A program made the position numbers and the translations under genes. Positions 14,755 through 23,449 of a stretch of DNA of 64,000 bases are shown here, piece after piece. A model generated the notes under the pieces. It was not told where the DNA came from. It did not search any database and saw only the letters and a list, made by a program, of their open reading frames with translations. Source of the stretch: Gammaproteobacteria bacterium (GTDB taxonomy: Bacteria > Pseudomonadota > Gammaproteobacteria > Steroidobacterales > Steroidobacteraceae). Location: assembly GCA_019247195.1 (NCBI GenBank), contig JAFAPI010000073.1:1-64000 (forward strand), written 5' to 3'. The number at the start of each line of letters is the position of its first letter. The first letter of the stretch is position 1.

Positions 14755-16848
14755 GTGGCCAGTGCACCCTCGACCGCCCCCCGCAGCAAGGACGCTGCCA
14801 GTTCCGCGCCCGCGAGCACCGCGGCGAGCTCCCAGCCGGCGGTCGACATCACGGCCATCACCACGCGCGACGATTTCCTGCTCGAACTCGGACAGATCCT
14901 CGACGGCCAGGCCTCGGTGCGGCCGGTCGACACGCCGGAGGCGGCCCTGGAGACGCTGAGCGCGGGCAAGCGCGCGCAGCTGCTGGTGATCGACGCGCGC
15001 GCGGTCGCCGATCTCAAGGCGGCGGTGGATGCAGCGGCGGCGCGCGCGCCGCGCGCCGTCGTGCTGGTGTTCGCCGAGGCGGCGGCCGAGAAGCAGGTGG
15101 GCACCGCCCTCAAGGGCAGCAAGGTATTCGCCGTGCTGGCGACGCCCCTCGACGTGCGCAAGACCCAGGCTGTGTTCGAGGGTGCGATCAGCGAAGCCCT
15201 GGCCAGCAAGGCCGCACCGACCGCGCCGCCTGCCGCTGCGGCCGGCGAGCTCTCGATCGGCGCTTTCCGGCCGGCCACCGCCACTCCGTACGAGCAGCGC
15301 GAACGGCGCAGCGCCGTGGCGCGCCTGCCCCTCATCCTCGCCGCGCTCGCGGTGCTGGCTCTCGCCGGGGGCGGCTACTGGTATTTCACCAAGCAGCGCC
15401 CCGCGACGAGCGCCGCGCCGGCCGCACCGGTGAGCGCCCCGGTGCGCTCCGCCGCGCCGAGCGCGCCCAAGGACGACTCGGTGCCCACCGCGCCGGCCGC
15501 CGACACGCTGATCGTGCAGGGCAAGGTGGATGATCTGCTCGAGAAGGCCCGCCTCGCCATGCACGACCGCCGCTTCACGGAGCCGGCCGGTGACAATGCC
15601 CTGGTGTATTACCGCTCCGCCGCGGCGGCCGCACCGCAGAACGGCGAGGCGCGCGACGGCCTGCAGCGCATCGCCGGCGTGCTCGGCGGGCGCTTCGAGG
15701 AGGCGCTGAACGCGGGCCGGTTCGATGAGGCGGCGCAGACGCTCGCGAACTTCAAGGCCGCGGTACCCGGGGATGCGCGCAGCGCAGCCTTTGAGCAGCG
15801 CCTGTACGCCGCAGCGATCGCGCGCGCGCTGGCCGACGCCAACCTCGATCGCGCCGCGGCGCTGGTGCGCCAGGCGCAGCAGGCGGGCACCGTGCCCGCC
15901 GATCAGCTCGCCAAGTGGCGCGGTGATGTGGCGCGGCACGTCGAGGACGCCAAGGTGACCCGCCTGGTGGGCCTGATCGGCGATCGCATCCGCGAGGGCA
16001 AGCTGAACGACGCCGACGACAGCGCCAAGGTCTACCTGCAGCAGCTGCTGGCGGCGGCGCCGACCAATGCCGCGACGGCGCGCGCAACCAAGGACGTACA
16101 AGGCGCGTACCTGCGCAAGGCGCGCGAGGCGGCGCTCGCCAAGAACACACCCGAGGAGGAGCGCTGGCTGGCCGAGGCGCGCAGTCTGGGCATGAAGCCG
16201 GCAGAGATTGCCGCGTTCCAGCGCGACCTGAGCAGCGCGCGACAGAAGGCGCAGCAGGCCGAGAGTGAGCGGCAGCTGGCGCTGGCGCGCGAGCGTCTGC
16301 GTGACGGACGCCTGACGGACCCGGCCCAGGACAGCGCCGCGTTCTATCTGGGCCAGGTGCAGGCGGCGGATCCGAACAGCACCGCGCTCGCCGAGGTCGG
16401 CCACGATCTCGCGGCGCGGCTTCTCGAGCGGGCGCGCGCGAGCGCCGGCGCCGGCAAGAGCAGCGAGGCCGACCTCGCTCTCGCCAGGCGCTGGGGCGCG
16501 GCCGAGCGCGACATCCAGGCGGTCCAGCAGCTGGCGAGTGCGCCTAAGGCGGCCACCGTCGACCCGGCCGTACTCGCAGCGACCCTCAAGCGCCTGCGTG
16601 CCCCGCCGCCGGAATACCCGCAGAGCGCCCTCGACCGGCGCATCACCGGCACGGTATCGATCGCCTTCACGGTCGACGTGACCGGCGAGCCGCGCGACAT
16701 TCACGTGGTGGAGGCCACCCCGCCGGGCGTGTTCGACAAGGCGGCCCTGGCCGCGGTGCACCACTGGCGCTACGCGCCGATGGTGGTCAACGGCACGCCG
16801 ATGGAAGTGCCCGTGCGCACGCTGATGCGCTTCGAGCTGCCGAAATAG
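14755..16848 (+). CDS. Energy transducer TonB-like protein with degenerate receiver domain
   Basis: A 697-residue protein with an unusual build. Residues 25-150 look like a response-regulator receiver fold (alternating helices and strands, QLLVIDAR near 80, VLVFAEAA near 105, VFAVLATPLD near 125) but lack the acidic pair and the KP lysine, so it is probably inactive in phosphotransfer. A single membrane span (LPLILAALAVLALAGGG) is near residue 190. A long helical, alanine-rich region of TPR-like repeats follows (240-600), then a TonB C-terminal domain from PPPEYPQSALDRRITGTVSIAF to the end (615-697). I chose GTG at 14755 because GGAG stands upstream and the sequence before it is compositionally arbitrary. 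It heads a run of four genes with a CheA-like kinase, CheY and CheX. Confidence 0.8.
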   Translation: MASAPSTAPRSKDAASSAPASTAASSQPAVDITAITTRDDFLLELGQILDGQASVRPVDTPEAALETLSAGKRAQLLVIDARAVADLKAAVDAAAARAPRAVVLVFAEAAAEKQVGTALKGSKVFAVLATPLDVRKTQAVFEGAISEALASKAAPTAPPAAAAGELSIGAFRPATATPYEQRERRSAVARLPLILAALAVLALAGGGYWYFTKQRPATSAAPAAPVSAPVRSAAPSAPKDDSVPTAPAADTLIVQGKVDDLLEKARLAMHDRRFTEPAGDNALVYYRSAAAAAPQNGEARDGLQRIAGVLGGRFEEALNAGRFDEAAQTLANFKAAVPGDARSAAFEQRLYAAAIARALADANLDRAAALVRQAQQAGTVPADQLAKWRGDVARHVEDAKVTRLVGLIGDRIREGKLNDADDSAKVYLQQLLAAAPTNAATARATKDVQGAYLRKAREAALAKNTPEEERWLAEARSLGMKPAEIAAFQRDLSSARQKAQQAESERQLALARERLRDGRLTDPAQDSAAFYLGQVQAADPNSTALAEVGHDLAARLLERARASAGAGKSSEADLALARRWGAAERDIQAVQQLASAPKAATVDPAVLAATLKRLRAPPPEYPQSALDRRITGTVSIAFTVDVTGEPRDIHVVEATPPGVFDKAALAAVHHWRYAPMVVNGTPMEVPVRTLMRFELPK

Positions 16849-16867
16849 ACGATCAGGAGAGACGACC

Positions 16868-19003
16868 ATGATGCCCGCCGCCGGCACTGACCGCCGCCGC
16901 CAACTGGTGACCGCCGCGATCGGTACCGCCCTGACGCTGGTCATGGGCCTGGTGCTGTTCTTCGGTTTCCGCCTCGCCACGCACATGCGTGCCGACATCA
17001 CCGCGCTGCAGGCGGCCAGCACGCTGCAGACCTACCCCGAGGAGATCTCGCACCAGCTGAACACGCTGCGCGATCGACTCGAGGTGCGCGCCTACGCCGG
17101 GCAGGCGCTCGCCGACCTGCAGAGCACCGTGCAGCGCTTCGACCAGGAGCTGCGCCAGATCAATGCCGCCGGTGACGTGGACGCCCCGCAGCTCGGGCGC
17201 GCGCTGCTGCTGTGGCACCAGTACGGCCCGGTGCTCGAGCCGGTCATCTCCTTCACCGGCCAGCCCTACGTCGACTCCGACAGCAGCGGCAGCTCACTGT
17301 CGCGCGAGGGACGCGCGCACTACGCCGCCGTGAAGCGCGCACAGCTGTTCGCCGCCGACAACGCCCGGCCGCTGCAGACGCAGCTCTCCACCCTCGCCCA
17401 GACCCTGCAGCGCACCTCCTCCGCCGCGGCCGCGCGGCTGCGCTCGCTGCTGCTCGGCGGTGTGCTGGCGGCGCTGGTGCTGGCCGGCGCGGCCGCCTAC
17501 TTCCAGTTCACCCGCGCGCGCCACGAGCGCGCGGCGCGCGAAGCACAGGAACAGACCCGCGACATCCTCAAGACGGTGCGTGAGGGCTTCTTCCTGCTCG
17601 ATGCCGACTATCGCATCGGCTCGGTGTGGTCGGACGCGCTCAGCAAGATGTTCGGTCGCGAGGACTTCGCCGGCCTGTCCTTCGAGGAGCTGCTGCAGGA
17701 GCTGGTATCGCCGGCCACCCTCGCCACCGCCACCAAGTACATCAAGCTGCTGTGGGGCGACCGCGCGCACGAGAACCTGATGAAGAGCATCAACCCGCTC
17801 GGCCAGCTCGAGATCACCATGGACAACGGGCACGGCGGCAAGGAGACGCGCTTCCTGCAGTTCGACTTCCATCGCGTGATGGGACCGCAGGGCATCAAGC
17901 ACGTGCTGTGCGCGGTGGGCGACATCACCTCGAGCGTGCTGCTGGCGCGCGAGCTGCACGAGTCGCAGGAGAACGCCAACGCGCAGCTGGACATGATGCT
18001 CGGCATGATGCACGTCGACCCGCTGCAGCTGGTGTCGTTCCTCGACACCGCCGAGACGGGGCTGAAACTGGTGAACACCATTCTCAAGGAGCCGGCGCGC
18101 ACCGACGCCGAGTTCCGCAAGAAGCTGAGCGGTCTGTTCCGCGAGCTGCACTCCATCAAGGGCGAGGCTTCGGCTCTGAACCTGAAGAGCGTCGCGAGCC
18201 GCGTGCATGCGCTCGAGGACATGGTGAGCGACTGCAAGAAGCGCCCCGAGCTCAGCGGCAGCGACTTCCTGCCGCTGGTGCTGAAGCTCGACGACCTGCT
18301 GGCGCACCTGCGCGGCATCCGCGAGATGGCCTCGCGGCTTACCGCGCTCAAGGACAGCGTGCCGGCCGCCCCGCCCGCTGCGGCACCCCGCGCCGAGCCG
18401 CCGCGTCCGGAACGCCGCAACGCCATCAAGGTCGAGGACCTGACGCCGATCCTGCAGTCGATGGCCGAGCGCCTCGCGCAGGATCATGCCAAGCGCTTCA
18501 AGCTGAAGCTCGCCGGGCTCGCCGAGGTGCCGAGCACCTACAGCGCCACCATCAAGGACTGCCTGATCCAGATGCTGCGCAACGCCGCGGTGCACGGCAT
18601 CGAGGCCCCCGAGGCGCGGCGTGCGGCCACCAAGGATGACGCCGGGCTGGTGCAGGTCGAATTCCGCAAGGTGGCCGAAGGGTACGAGCTGGTCTTCGAG
18701 GACGACGGCGCCGGCATCTCGGTCGAGGCGCTGCGCGCGGCGGCGCTGAAGAAGCAGCTGATCTCGGAAGAGGAAGCGGCGGGGATGGACAACCGCGCCA
18801 GCATGGCGCTCATCTTCCGCCCGGGCTTCTCCATCCAGGAGGACGTGTCCATGGACGCCGGCCGTGGCGTGGGCATGGACGTGGTGGCGCGCAGCGTCTA
18901 CGCCCTCGGCGGCAAGATCGGCGTGAGCACCCACCCCGGCAAGTACACGCGCTTCAAGATCGTGCTGCCGCCGGCGGATGCCGCCAGCAGCGCGGTCGCG
19001 TAG
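16868..19003 (+). CDS. Membrane-bound CheA-like HPt histidine kinase
   Basis: A 711-residue sensor kinase. Two membrane spans (near 13-33 and 198-218) enclose a periplasmic helical sensor domain. A PAS-like domain follows (KTVREGFFLLDADYRIGSVWSDAL onward, about 235-345), then an HPt domain with the phosphorylatable histidine at residue 428 (RELHSIKGEASAL). The C-terminal ATPase is CheA-type: N box QMLRNAAVHGIEAPE with Asn 572, and later DDGAGIS and GRGVGMDVVARSV. It lacks the DHp domain of ordinary kinases and the CheW-like regulatory and CheY-docking domains of true CheA. Its likely targets are the CheY and CheX encoded next. ATG with AGGAGAG upstream. Confidence 0.88.
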   Translation: MMPAAGTDRRRQLVTAAIGTALTLVMGLVLFFGFRLATHMRADITALQAASTLQTYPEEISHQLNTLRDRLEVRAYAGQALADLQSTVQRFDQELRQINAAGDVDAPQLGRALLLWHQYGPVLEPVISFTGQPYVDSDSSGSSLSREGRAHYAAVKRAQLFAADNARPLQTQLSTLAQTLQRTSSAAAARLRSLLLGGVLAALVLAGAAAYFQFTRARHERAAREAQEQTRDILKTVREGFFLLDADYRIGSVWSDALSKMFGREDFAGLSFEELLQELVSPATLATATKYIKLLWGDRAHENLMKSINPLGQLEITMDNGHGGKETRFLQFDFHRVMGPQGIKHVLCAVGDITSSVLLARELHESQENANAQLDMMLGMMHVDPLQLVSFLDTAETGLKLVNTILKEPARTDAEFRKKLSGLFRELHSIKGEASALNLKSVASRVHALEDMVSDCKKRPELSGSDFLPLVLKLDDLLAHLRGIREMASRLTALKDSVPAAPPAAAPRAEPPRPERRNAIKVEDLTPILQSMAERLAQDHAKRFKLKLAGLAEVPSTYSATIKDCLIQMLRNAAVHGIEAPEARRAATKDDAGLVQVEFRKVAEGYELVFEDDGAGISVEALRAAALKKQLISEEEAAGMDNRASMALIFRPGFSIQEDVSMDAGRGVGMDVVARSVYALGGKIGVSTHPGKYTRFKIVLPPADAASSAVA

Positions 19004-19015
19004 AGGAACCGCGCC

Positions 19016-19405
19016 ATGGGTAATGCGACAGTGAACGGCAAGCGTCCTTTCAAGCTGCTGATCGTCGATGACTCGAACATCATGCGGCGGCGCATCGAGC
19101 GCTCGCAGCAGTTCGAGGAACTGCAGCTGGTCGGCACCGCGGGCAACGGCTTCGAGGCGCTGGAGCTGTTCAAGAAGACCGACCCGGACGTCGTCACGAT
19201 GGACCTGACCATGCCGCGCATGGACGGCATCGAGTGCATCAGCAAGCTGGTCGCGCTCAAGCCCGCCGTGCGCATCCTGGTGATCTCCGCACTGGCGGAC
19301 AAGGCTACCGCCGTAGAGGCGATGGAAAAAGGCGCCAATGGCTTTCTCAACAAGCCCTTCACCGATCGCCAGCTGAATGAGGCGATCGCCGAGCTCATGC
19401 GCTAG
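19016..19405 (+). CDS. CheY-like response regulator
   Basis: A 129-residue single receiver domain with no output domain. Acidic pair Asp18-Asp19 (LLIVDDSNIMRRR), phosphoacceptor Asp63 (DVVTMDLTMPRMDG), the conserved Ser/Thr region (ILVISALADK) and the KP lysine (GFLNKPF) are all present, so it should be phosphorylated. It follows the HPt kinase by 12 bases, with AGAGGAA before its ATG, and precedes the CheX phosphatase by 14 bases. This implies a kinase-regulator-phosphatase circuit. The target is unknown: no flagellar, pilus or methyl-accepting chemotaxis genes are nearby. Confidence 0.93.
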   Translation: MGNATVNGKRPFKLLIVDDSNIMRRRIERSQQFEELQLVGTAGNGFEALELFKKTDPDVVTMDLTMPRMDGIECISKLVALKPAVRILVISALADKATAVEAMEKGANGFLNKPFTDRQLNEAIAELMR

Positions 19406-19419
19406 GCGAGGAAGCACGC

Positions 19420-19866
19420 ATGCTGTACGAACAAGAGCTCAAGACCTTCGTCGAGGGGACGACGAACTTCTTCGAGGTGGCGGCGCAGCATCCCGCCTCG
19501 ATCGGCTCGCCGTACCTGATGGAGGGCTCGCCCTCGGTGCACGAGTACACCGGCGTCATCAACATCTCCGGCAAGCGCGAGGGTGTGGTGTATTTCACCG
19601 CGCCCAAGGCGATGCTGACCGTGCTGCTGATGAAGATGCAGGAGAACGACTTCAGCCACGAGACCATGAAGGACCTAGTCGGGGAGGTAGCCAACACCAT
19701 CTCCGGTAACGCGCGCCGCGATTTCGGCCGCGATTTCGTCATCTCGGTCCCGAGCGTGCTGTCGGGCGAGAAGCCGGCGCTGCCGCAGCGGCCGGGTCTG
19801 CGCTCCTTCATCATCCCCATCAACTGGCGCAGCCACTCGGCCAAGCTGGTCGTGTCGCTCACCTGA
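19420..19866 (+). CDS. cheX: CheX-family phosphatase (chemotaxis protein)
   Basis: A 148-residue CheX/CheC-type protein. CheX dephosphorylates CheY-P through a conserved E-x2-N pair; here it is Glu89 and Asn92 in VGEVANTISGNAR, in the expected helix. Other family-like text: EYTGVINISGKREGVVYFTAPKAM near 43-65 and FIIPINWRSHSAKLVV at the end. One E-x2-N site is seen, as in CheX. It closes the operon of TonB-like protein, HPt kinase and CheY. A good Shine-Dalgarno (GAGGAAG) precedes the ATG. The function as phosphatase of the neighbouring CheY is strongly implied by context. Confidence 0.9.
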   Translation: MLYEQELKTFVEGTTNFFEVAAQHPASIGSPYLMEGSPSVHEYTGVINISGKREGVVYFTAPKAMLTVLLMKMQENDFSHETMKDLVGEVANTISGNARRDFGRDFVISVPSVLSGEKPALPQRPGLRSFIIPINWRSHSAKLVVSLT

Positions 19867-19938
19867 AGCGCGCGCCGCCCGCGCAATCTGTGACCGCTGC
19901 ACTCTGGGTGCCGTCACCTTTGTAGCCTCATTGCGCCC

Positions 19939-20160
19939 ATGCAACGCAGCGCCCTCGCCATCATCACGCTGCGCCGCGAGCTCGCGGCGCGCTACGCGCG
20001 CATCAACCGCCTGTGGCACAGCGCCCGCAGCGCCTACCGGCGCCTGCACGAGGCTCCAGTGCAGAACCTCACCGCGCTGCGCGGCGCCGCGCAGCGGCTC
20101 GACGCGCTCGACCGCGGCCGCGCCGCGCTGCTGCGCGACCTGAAGGCGCTCTCGGACTAG
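19939..20160 (+). CDS. Small hypothetical protein, helical and basic
   Basis: A 73-residue frame with a helical, arginine-rich sequence (RELAARYARINRLWHSARSAYRRL) and heptad-like alanine/leucine spacing. No family is recognised. It shares its stop bases (CTAG) with the convergent small membrane protein gene. There is no clear ribosome-binding site; CATTGCGCCC precedes the ATG. Coding is plausible but weakly supported. Confidence 0.4.
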   Translation: MQRSALAIITLRRELAARYARINRLWHSARSAYRRLHEAPVQNLTALRGAAQRLDALDRGRAALLRDLKALSD

Positions 20161-20360
20161 CCGCGGGCGCGCGGCCCGGCGAGCAGCCGGGCCGGCAGCA
20201 GTACGAGTGCGCGCACCAGCGCCAGTGCACCCTCGACGGCGATGCCCGCGAGACGCAGCGGCAACAGCAGCAGCCACACGAGCGGGTAGAGCAGCAGCGC
20301 CAGCAGCGCGAGCGGCCAGCACAGCACCAGCAGCAACAGCCAAAGCAGCAAGCCCACCAT
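20157..20360 (-). CDS. Small leucine-rich membrane protein
   Basis: A 67-residue, strongly hydrophobic protein (MVGLLLWLLLLVLCWPLALLALLL, then LYPLVWLLLLPLRLAGIAVEG). Its leader and core spans leave a short basic tail. Similar small proteins with a WPLALLALLLYP core appear in many gammaproteobacteria, without known function. The Shine-Dalgarno is near perfect (GGAGGTGA, five bases before the ATG), which is strong evidence for translation. It converges on the 73-residue frame and is divergent from ldcA, 63 bases away. Confidence 0.7.
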   Translation of the reverse strand: MVGLLLWLLLLVLCWPLALLALLLYPLVWLLLLPLRLAGIAVEGALALVRALVLLPARLLAGPRARG

Positions 20361-20423
20361 CGCTCACCTCCGGGCGCGGCCGGGCTGCCGCGCGTCCTCT
20401 GCCAAACCAGTCATAATGCCCGC

Positions 20424-21350
20424 ATGAGCGTGGGTGGCAGTCCACAGCCCTTCGCAGCGGCCAGCGCGCTCGCCCCCGGCGACCGGGTGGCGGTCATCGC
20501 GCCCGCCAGCGGCTTCGACCACGTCTCCTTCCACGCCGGGCTCGCGCTCATCGCCGCCCGCTACCGCCCCGAGTACGGCGCGGGAATCTTCGCGCGGCAG
20601 CGCTACCTCGCGGGTGATGATGCCCGGCGCTTCACCGAGCTGCACGGCGCCCTGAGCGACCCGGGGATCAGGGCGGTCTTCTGCGCGCGCGGCGGCTACG
20701 GGGCGACGCGGCTCCTGCCGCGCCTCCTCGGCAGCGAACCTCCCGCCCAGGACAAGCTCCTCGTCGGCTTCTCGGACATCACGGCGTTGCACCTGTGGCT
20801 GCAGCGCCATGGACGTATCAGCGTGCACGGCCCGGTGCTCACGCAGCTCGCCCGCCTGGGCGGGGACACGCTCGAGCGGCTGTTCCGCACGCTCGAGGTC
20901 GCCGAACCCCCGGCCCCACTCACCGGCACCACGAGCTATGTCGGCGGCCGCGCCGAGGGGCGCCTTATCGGCGGCAACCTCTCCGTCCTGACCCGTGTCA
21001 TCGGCACGCCCTACATGCCGCCGCTCGAGGGAGCGATCCTGCTGCTCGAGGACCAGGGCGAGCGTCCGTACCGACTCGACCGCATGTGGACGCACCTGCG
21101 GCTCGCCGGGGTGTTCGAGCGCATCAGCGGTCTCGTGCTCGGGGAGTTCACCCACTGCGAGGAGCCGGGCGCGGACTACTCGAGCGCCGAGGTGCTGCGT
21201 GAGCTGGCGCAGGCGAGCGGTGTGCCCTGCGCCGCCGGCTTCCCGATCGGTCACGGCGCGCGCAACGAGCCGGTGCCGCTGGGTGTGCCGGTGCGGCTCG
21301 ACGCCGACGACTGCAGCCTCCACTTCCTCACCGCCGCGGTGCGGTCCTAG
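20424..21350 (+). CDS. ldcA: LD-carboxypeptidase (muramoyltetrapeptide carboxypeptidase, S66 family)
   Basis: Cleaves the terminal D-alanine from tetrapeptide stems during cell-wall recycling in the cytoplasm. The 308-residue protein has the S66 layout: LAPGDRVAVIAPASGF at the start, ARGGYGATRLLPRL near residue 90, the nucleophile serine in VGFSDITALHLWL near residue 117, the glutamate in SGLVLGEFTHCE and the histidine in GFPIGHGARNEPVPLG. Length is normal. The ATG at 20424 follows a CATAAT hexamer (20412-20417) by six bases, which suggests a leaderless transcript. It ends in a shared CTAG with the convergent DUF885 gene. No other recycling genes are adjacent. Confidence 0.92.
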   Translation: MSVGGSPQPFAAASALAPGDRVAVIAPASGFDHVSFHAGLALIAARYRPEYGAGIFARQRYLAGDDARRFTELHGALSDPGIRAVFCARGGYGATRLLPRLLGSEPPAQDKLLVGFSDITALHLWLQRHGRISVHGPVLTQLARLGGDTLERLFRTLEVAEPPAPLTGTTSYVGGRAEGRLIGGNLSVLTRVIGTPYMPPLEGAILLLEDQGERPYRLDRMWTHLRLAGVFERISGLVLGEFTHCEEPGADYSSAEVLRELAQASGVPCAAGFPIGHGARNEPVPLGVPVRLDADDCSLHFLTAAVRS

Positions 21351-23068
21351 AGCAGCGCGCCGCCGCCGAGCAGCCGCGCGCGCAGCAGCGGCAGCGGCGG
21401 CGAACCATGCGCCAGCAGGGCGTCGTGGAAGGCCTGCCAGCCGGTGCGCGGGTCGGTGCCCGGCGCGACCGGGTGCTGCCGCATCCAGTCCTCGCGCATC
21501 TTGCGGATCATGAGTTTGCCCAGGGTGTACTTCAGGTACTCCGGATCGTAGGTGCCCCGCTCGGCCTGTTGCCGCGCATCGCCGGGATCGAGAAACGCCT
21601 GCGTGCGGAACATCTGCTCCGACTGGCTGACGCTCATCGTGCCGCCGTGCATGCCGAGCGCTGAGAGGAAGCGCACGTTGCGCTCGAGTGCGTTCACCAG
21701 CTGGCCCACGTGCTGCTCGGCGTCTCCGTCCCCGAGCCCCTCCTCCCACATGAGCTCCTCACCGTAGTGCGCCCAGCCCTCGCCGAAGGCATAGCTCCAC
21801 CACAGGGCCTCGAGCTTCGAGGCGCTGCGGTTCGAGTGCAGGTACTGCAGGAAATGGCCGGGCCACACCTCGTGCACGCTGGTGTAGAGCAGGCTGGCGC
21901 GGCCGGGGATGTACTCGGCACGCTCCTTCGGGGTCCAGCGCGGGTCGGGCGGGGCGATGAAGTACGTGCTCGCCTCGGTGTGCTCATAGGGACCGGGGGT
22001 ATTGATGTAGGCGAAATTGGAGCGGTTGTAGGGCGGGGCCTCCGCCACCTGCGCCTGCTGCTCGCTCGGCACGCTCACCACGCGATGCTCGATGACGAAG
22101 GCGCGCAGCTGCGCCAGCTGCGCCCGCGCCCCCTCCACCGCCCCGCCCCCCGGCTTGTGGGCCTGCATGCGGCTCACGCATGCCGCCAGCGTGCCGTGCG
22201 GCAGGTAGCGGGCGCAGGCCTCCTGCAGCGCCTGAGTGTTGCGTGCCAGGTCGGCGCGTCCGATGGCCTGCAGCTGCTCGAAGGGCAGGTCGACGCGCTC
22301 GGTGGCGCGGAGCATCTCCAGCAGCAGCGGCGTGCCGAGGGCGAAGTCCTGCGTGCCCGTCGCGCGCTGGGCCTCGAGCCAGCCCTTGAGCTCATCCATG
22401 GCACGCGCCGCAGCCTCATCGGCGGCGGCGAGCTGCGCCTGCAGGTCGCGGTCCGGCACCGCGCTGAACACGGCCGCCACGTCGTGGCGGAAGAAGTCCG
22501 CGAAGCCACCGACGCTGTCGCTCGCGTACGAGATGAAGCTCGTCGGCAGCGGCGTGCGCAGGTTGGCGCGCATCTCGGCCGTCAGGTGCGGGATGGCGCG
22601 GGCGAAGCCGAGATAGCCGCGCAGGCGCTGCGCGAGAGGCGCATAGGGCCGATTGAGGTAAACGTCCGGGTCGAGATAGCCGAGGTACCAGGCGGGATTG
22701 GTGTAGGGGCGGCGCGCCCGCTCGCGCGCGAAGAGCTCGGTATCGATGACGCTGTAGAGATATTCGCGCTCGAAGCGCTCGTCCTCGTCCAGGGCCTGGG
22801 CCGGGAATGCCGCGGCCTGGGCGCGCGCGCGCTTCAGCCGTGCCACCTCGCCCGCCAGCGCGGCGGGACTCCAGTCGGGCATTTGCCCGTCGAACTCGTG
22901 CCGCCCGGACTGTACGCCGAAGTAGGGATCTGCGCGGAAGGACTCCTCGATGAAGCGCTGCGCGAACTCGGGCCAGGTCTCGGAGCGGGCGGCCGGCGCC
23001 GGCGGCGGTGCCTTGGCGCAGGCGCCGAGCAGGACGACGATGAAAAAGCCTATCCGGTGTGATCGCAT
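21347..23068 (-). CDS. DUF885 family metallopeptidase-like lipoprotein
   Basis: A 573-residue exported protein. The N-terminus has a lipobox (VVLLGAC, lipidation at residue 17), so the protein should be anchored in the membrane facing the periplasm. DUF885 blocks are present: TWPEFAQRFIEESFRADP, PSSYVSFASDSVGGFADFF-type text, the putative zinc site HEVWPGHFLQYLHSN near residue 395, and WWSYAFGEGWAHYGEELMWEEG near 420. Members are putative peptidases of unknown specificity. It lies back to back with the CPXCG gene, 12 bases downstream of it, and shares its stop region with ldcA. Confidence 0.88.
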   Translation of the reverse strand: MRSHRIGFFIVVLLGACAKAPPPAPAARSETWPEFAQRFIEESFRADPYFGVQSGRHEFDGQMPDWSPAALAGEVARLKRARAQAAAFPAQALDEDERFEREYLYSVIDTELFARERARRPYTNPAWYLGYLDPDVYLNRPYAPLAQRLRGYLGFARAIPHLTAEMRANLRTPLPTSFISYASDSVGGFADFFRHDVAAVFSAVPDRDLQAQLAAADEAAARAMDELKGWLEAQRATGTQDFALGTPLLLEMLRATERVDLPFEQLQAIGRADLARNTQALQEACARYLPHGTLAACVSRMQAHKPGGGAVEGARAQLAQLRAFVIEHRVVSVPSEQQAQVAEAPPYNRSNFAYINTPGPYEHTEASTYFIAPPDPRWTPKERAEYIPGRASLLYTSVHEVWPGHFLQYLHSNRSASKLEALWWSYAFGEGWAHYGEELMWEEGLGDGDAEQHVGQLVNALERNVRFLSALGMHGGTMSVSQSEQMFRTQAFLDPGDARQQAERGTYDPEYLKYTLGKLMIRKMREDWMRQHPVAPGTDPRTGWQAFHDALLAHGSPPLPLLRARLLGGGALL

Positions 23069-23080
23069 GTGATTAGTCCT

Positions 23081-23395
23081 TCAGTCCAGGCGCTGCACGC
23101 GCACGGCACGCAGCGCACCCCCGTCCTCGCGCTCGATGTGCATCTCGATGGGGCGGCAGCAGACGTGGCAGTCTTCCACGTAGGCCGGCTCCTCCGCGGT
23201 CAGATCGACGCGGGTCGCCCACCGCTCACCGCAATACGGGCAGCGGATCGGCACGAACTCCTCGGGCGTGAGCGCCGTGCCCGTCCCCGGCTCCCACACG
23301 GGCTCGAGCCCGTACAGGCGATCAATGCTCGCCGCGTCGAGCCGTCCCAGGCCGCGCCGCAGACGAGCCAGTTCGGGGCTCGAGCGTCGTTTCAT
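23081..23395 (-). CDS. CPXCG motif-containing cysteine-rich protein
   Basis: A 104-residue protein whose C-terminal half is the CPXCG domain: RCPYCGERW (Cys52, Cys55) and EDCHVCCRPIEMHI (Cys76, Cys79, Cys80), probably a metal-binding knuckle. Members are usually only about 60 residues; here an N-terminal extension of about 45 residues (MKRRSSPELARLRRGL, DRLYGLEPVWEPGTG) precedes it. The ATG at 23395 gives this form; starting at the first domain residues would leave no good start codon. Function unknown. It lies directly upstream of the DUF885 gene. Confidence 0.85.
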   Translation of the reverse strand: MKRRSSPELARLRRGLGRLDAASIDRLYGLEPVWEPGTGTALTPEEFVPIRCPYCGERWATRVDLTAEEPAYVEDCHVCCRPIEMHIEREDGGALRAVRVQRLD

Positions 23396-23449
23396 CGTTG
23401 CCGGTATGCTTTTGCCGAAGGCTTCGCCGCTGCCGAGGATACCTGAACC

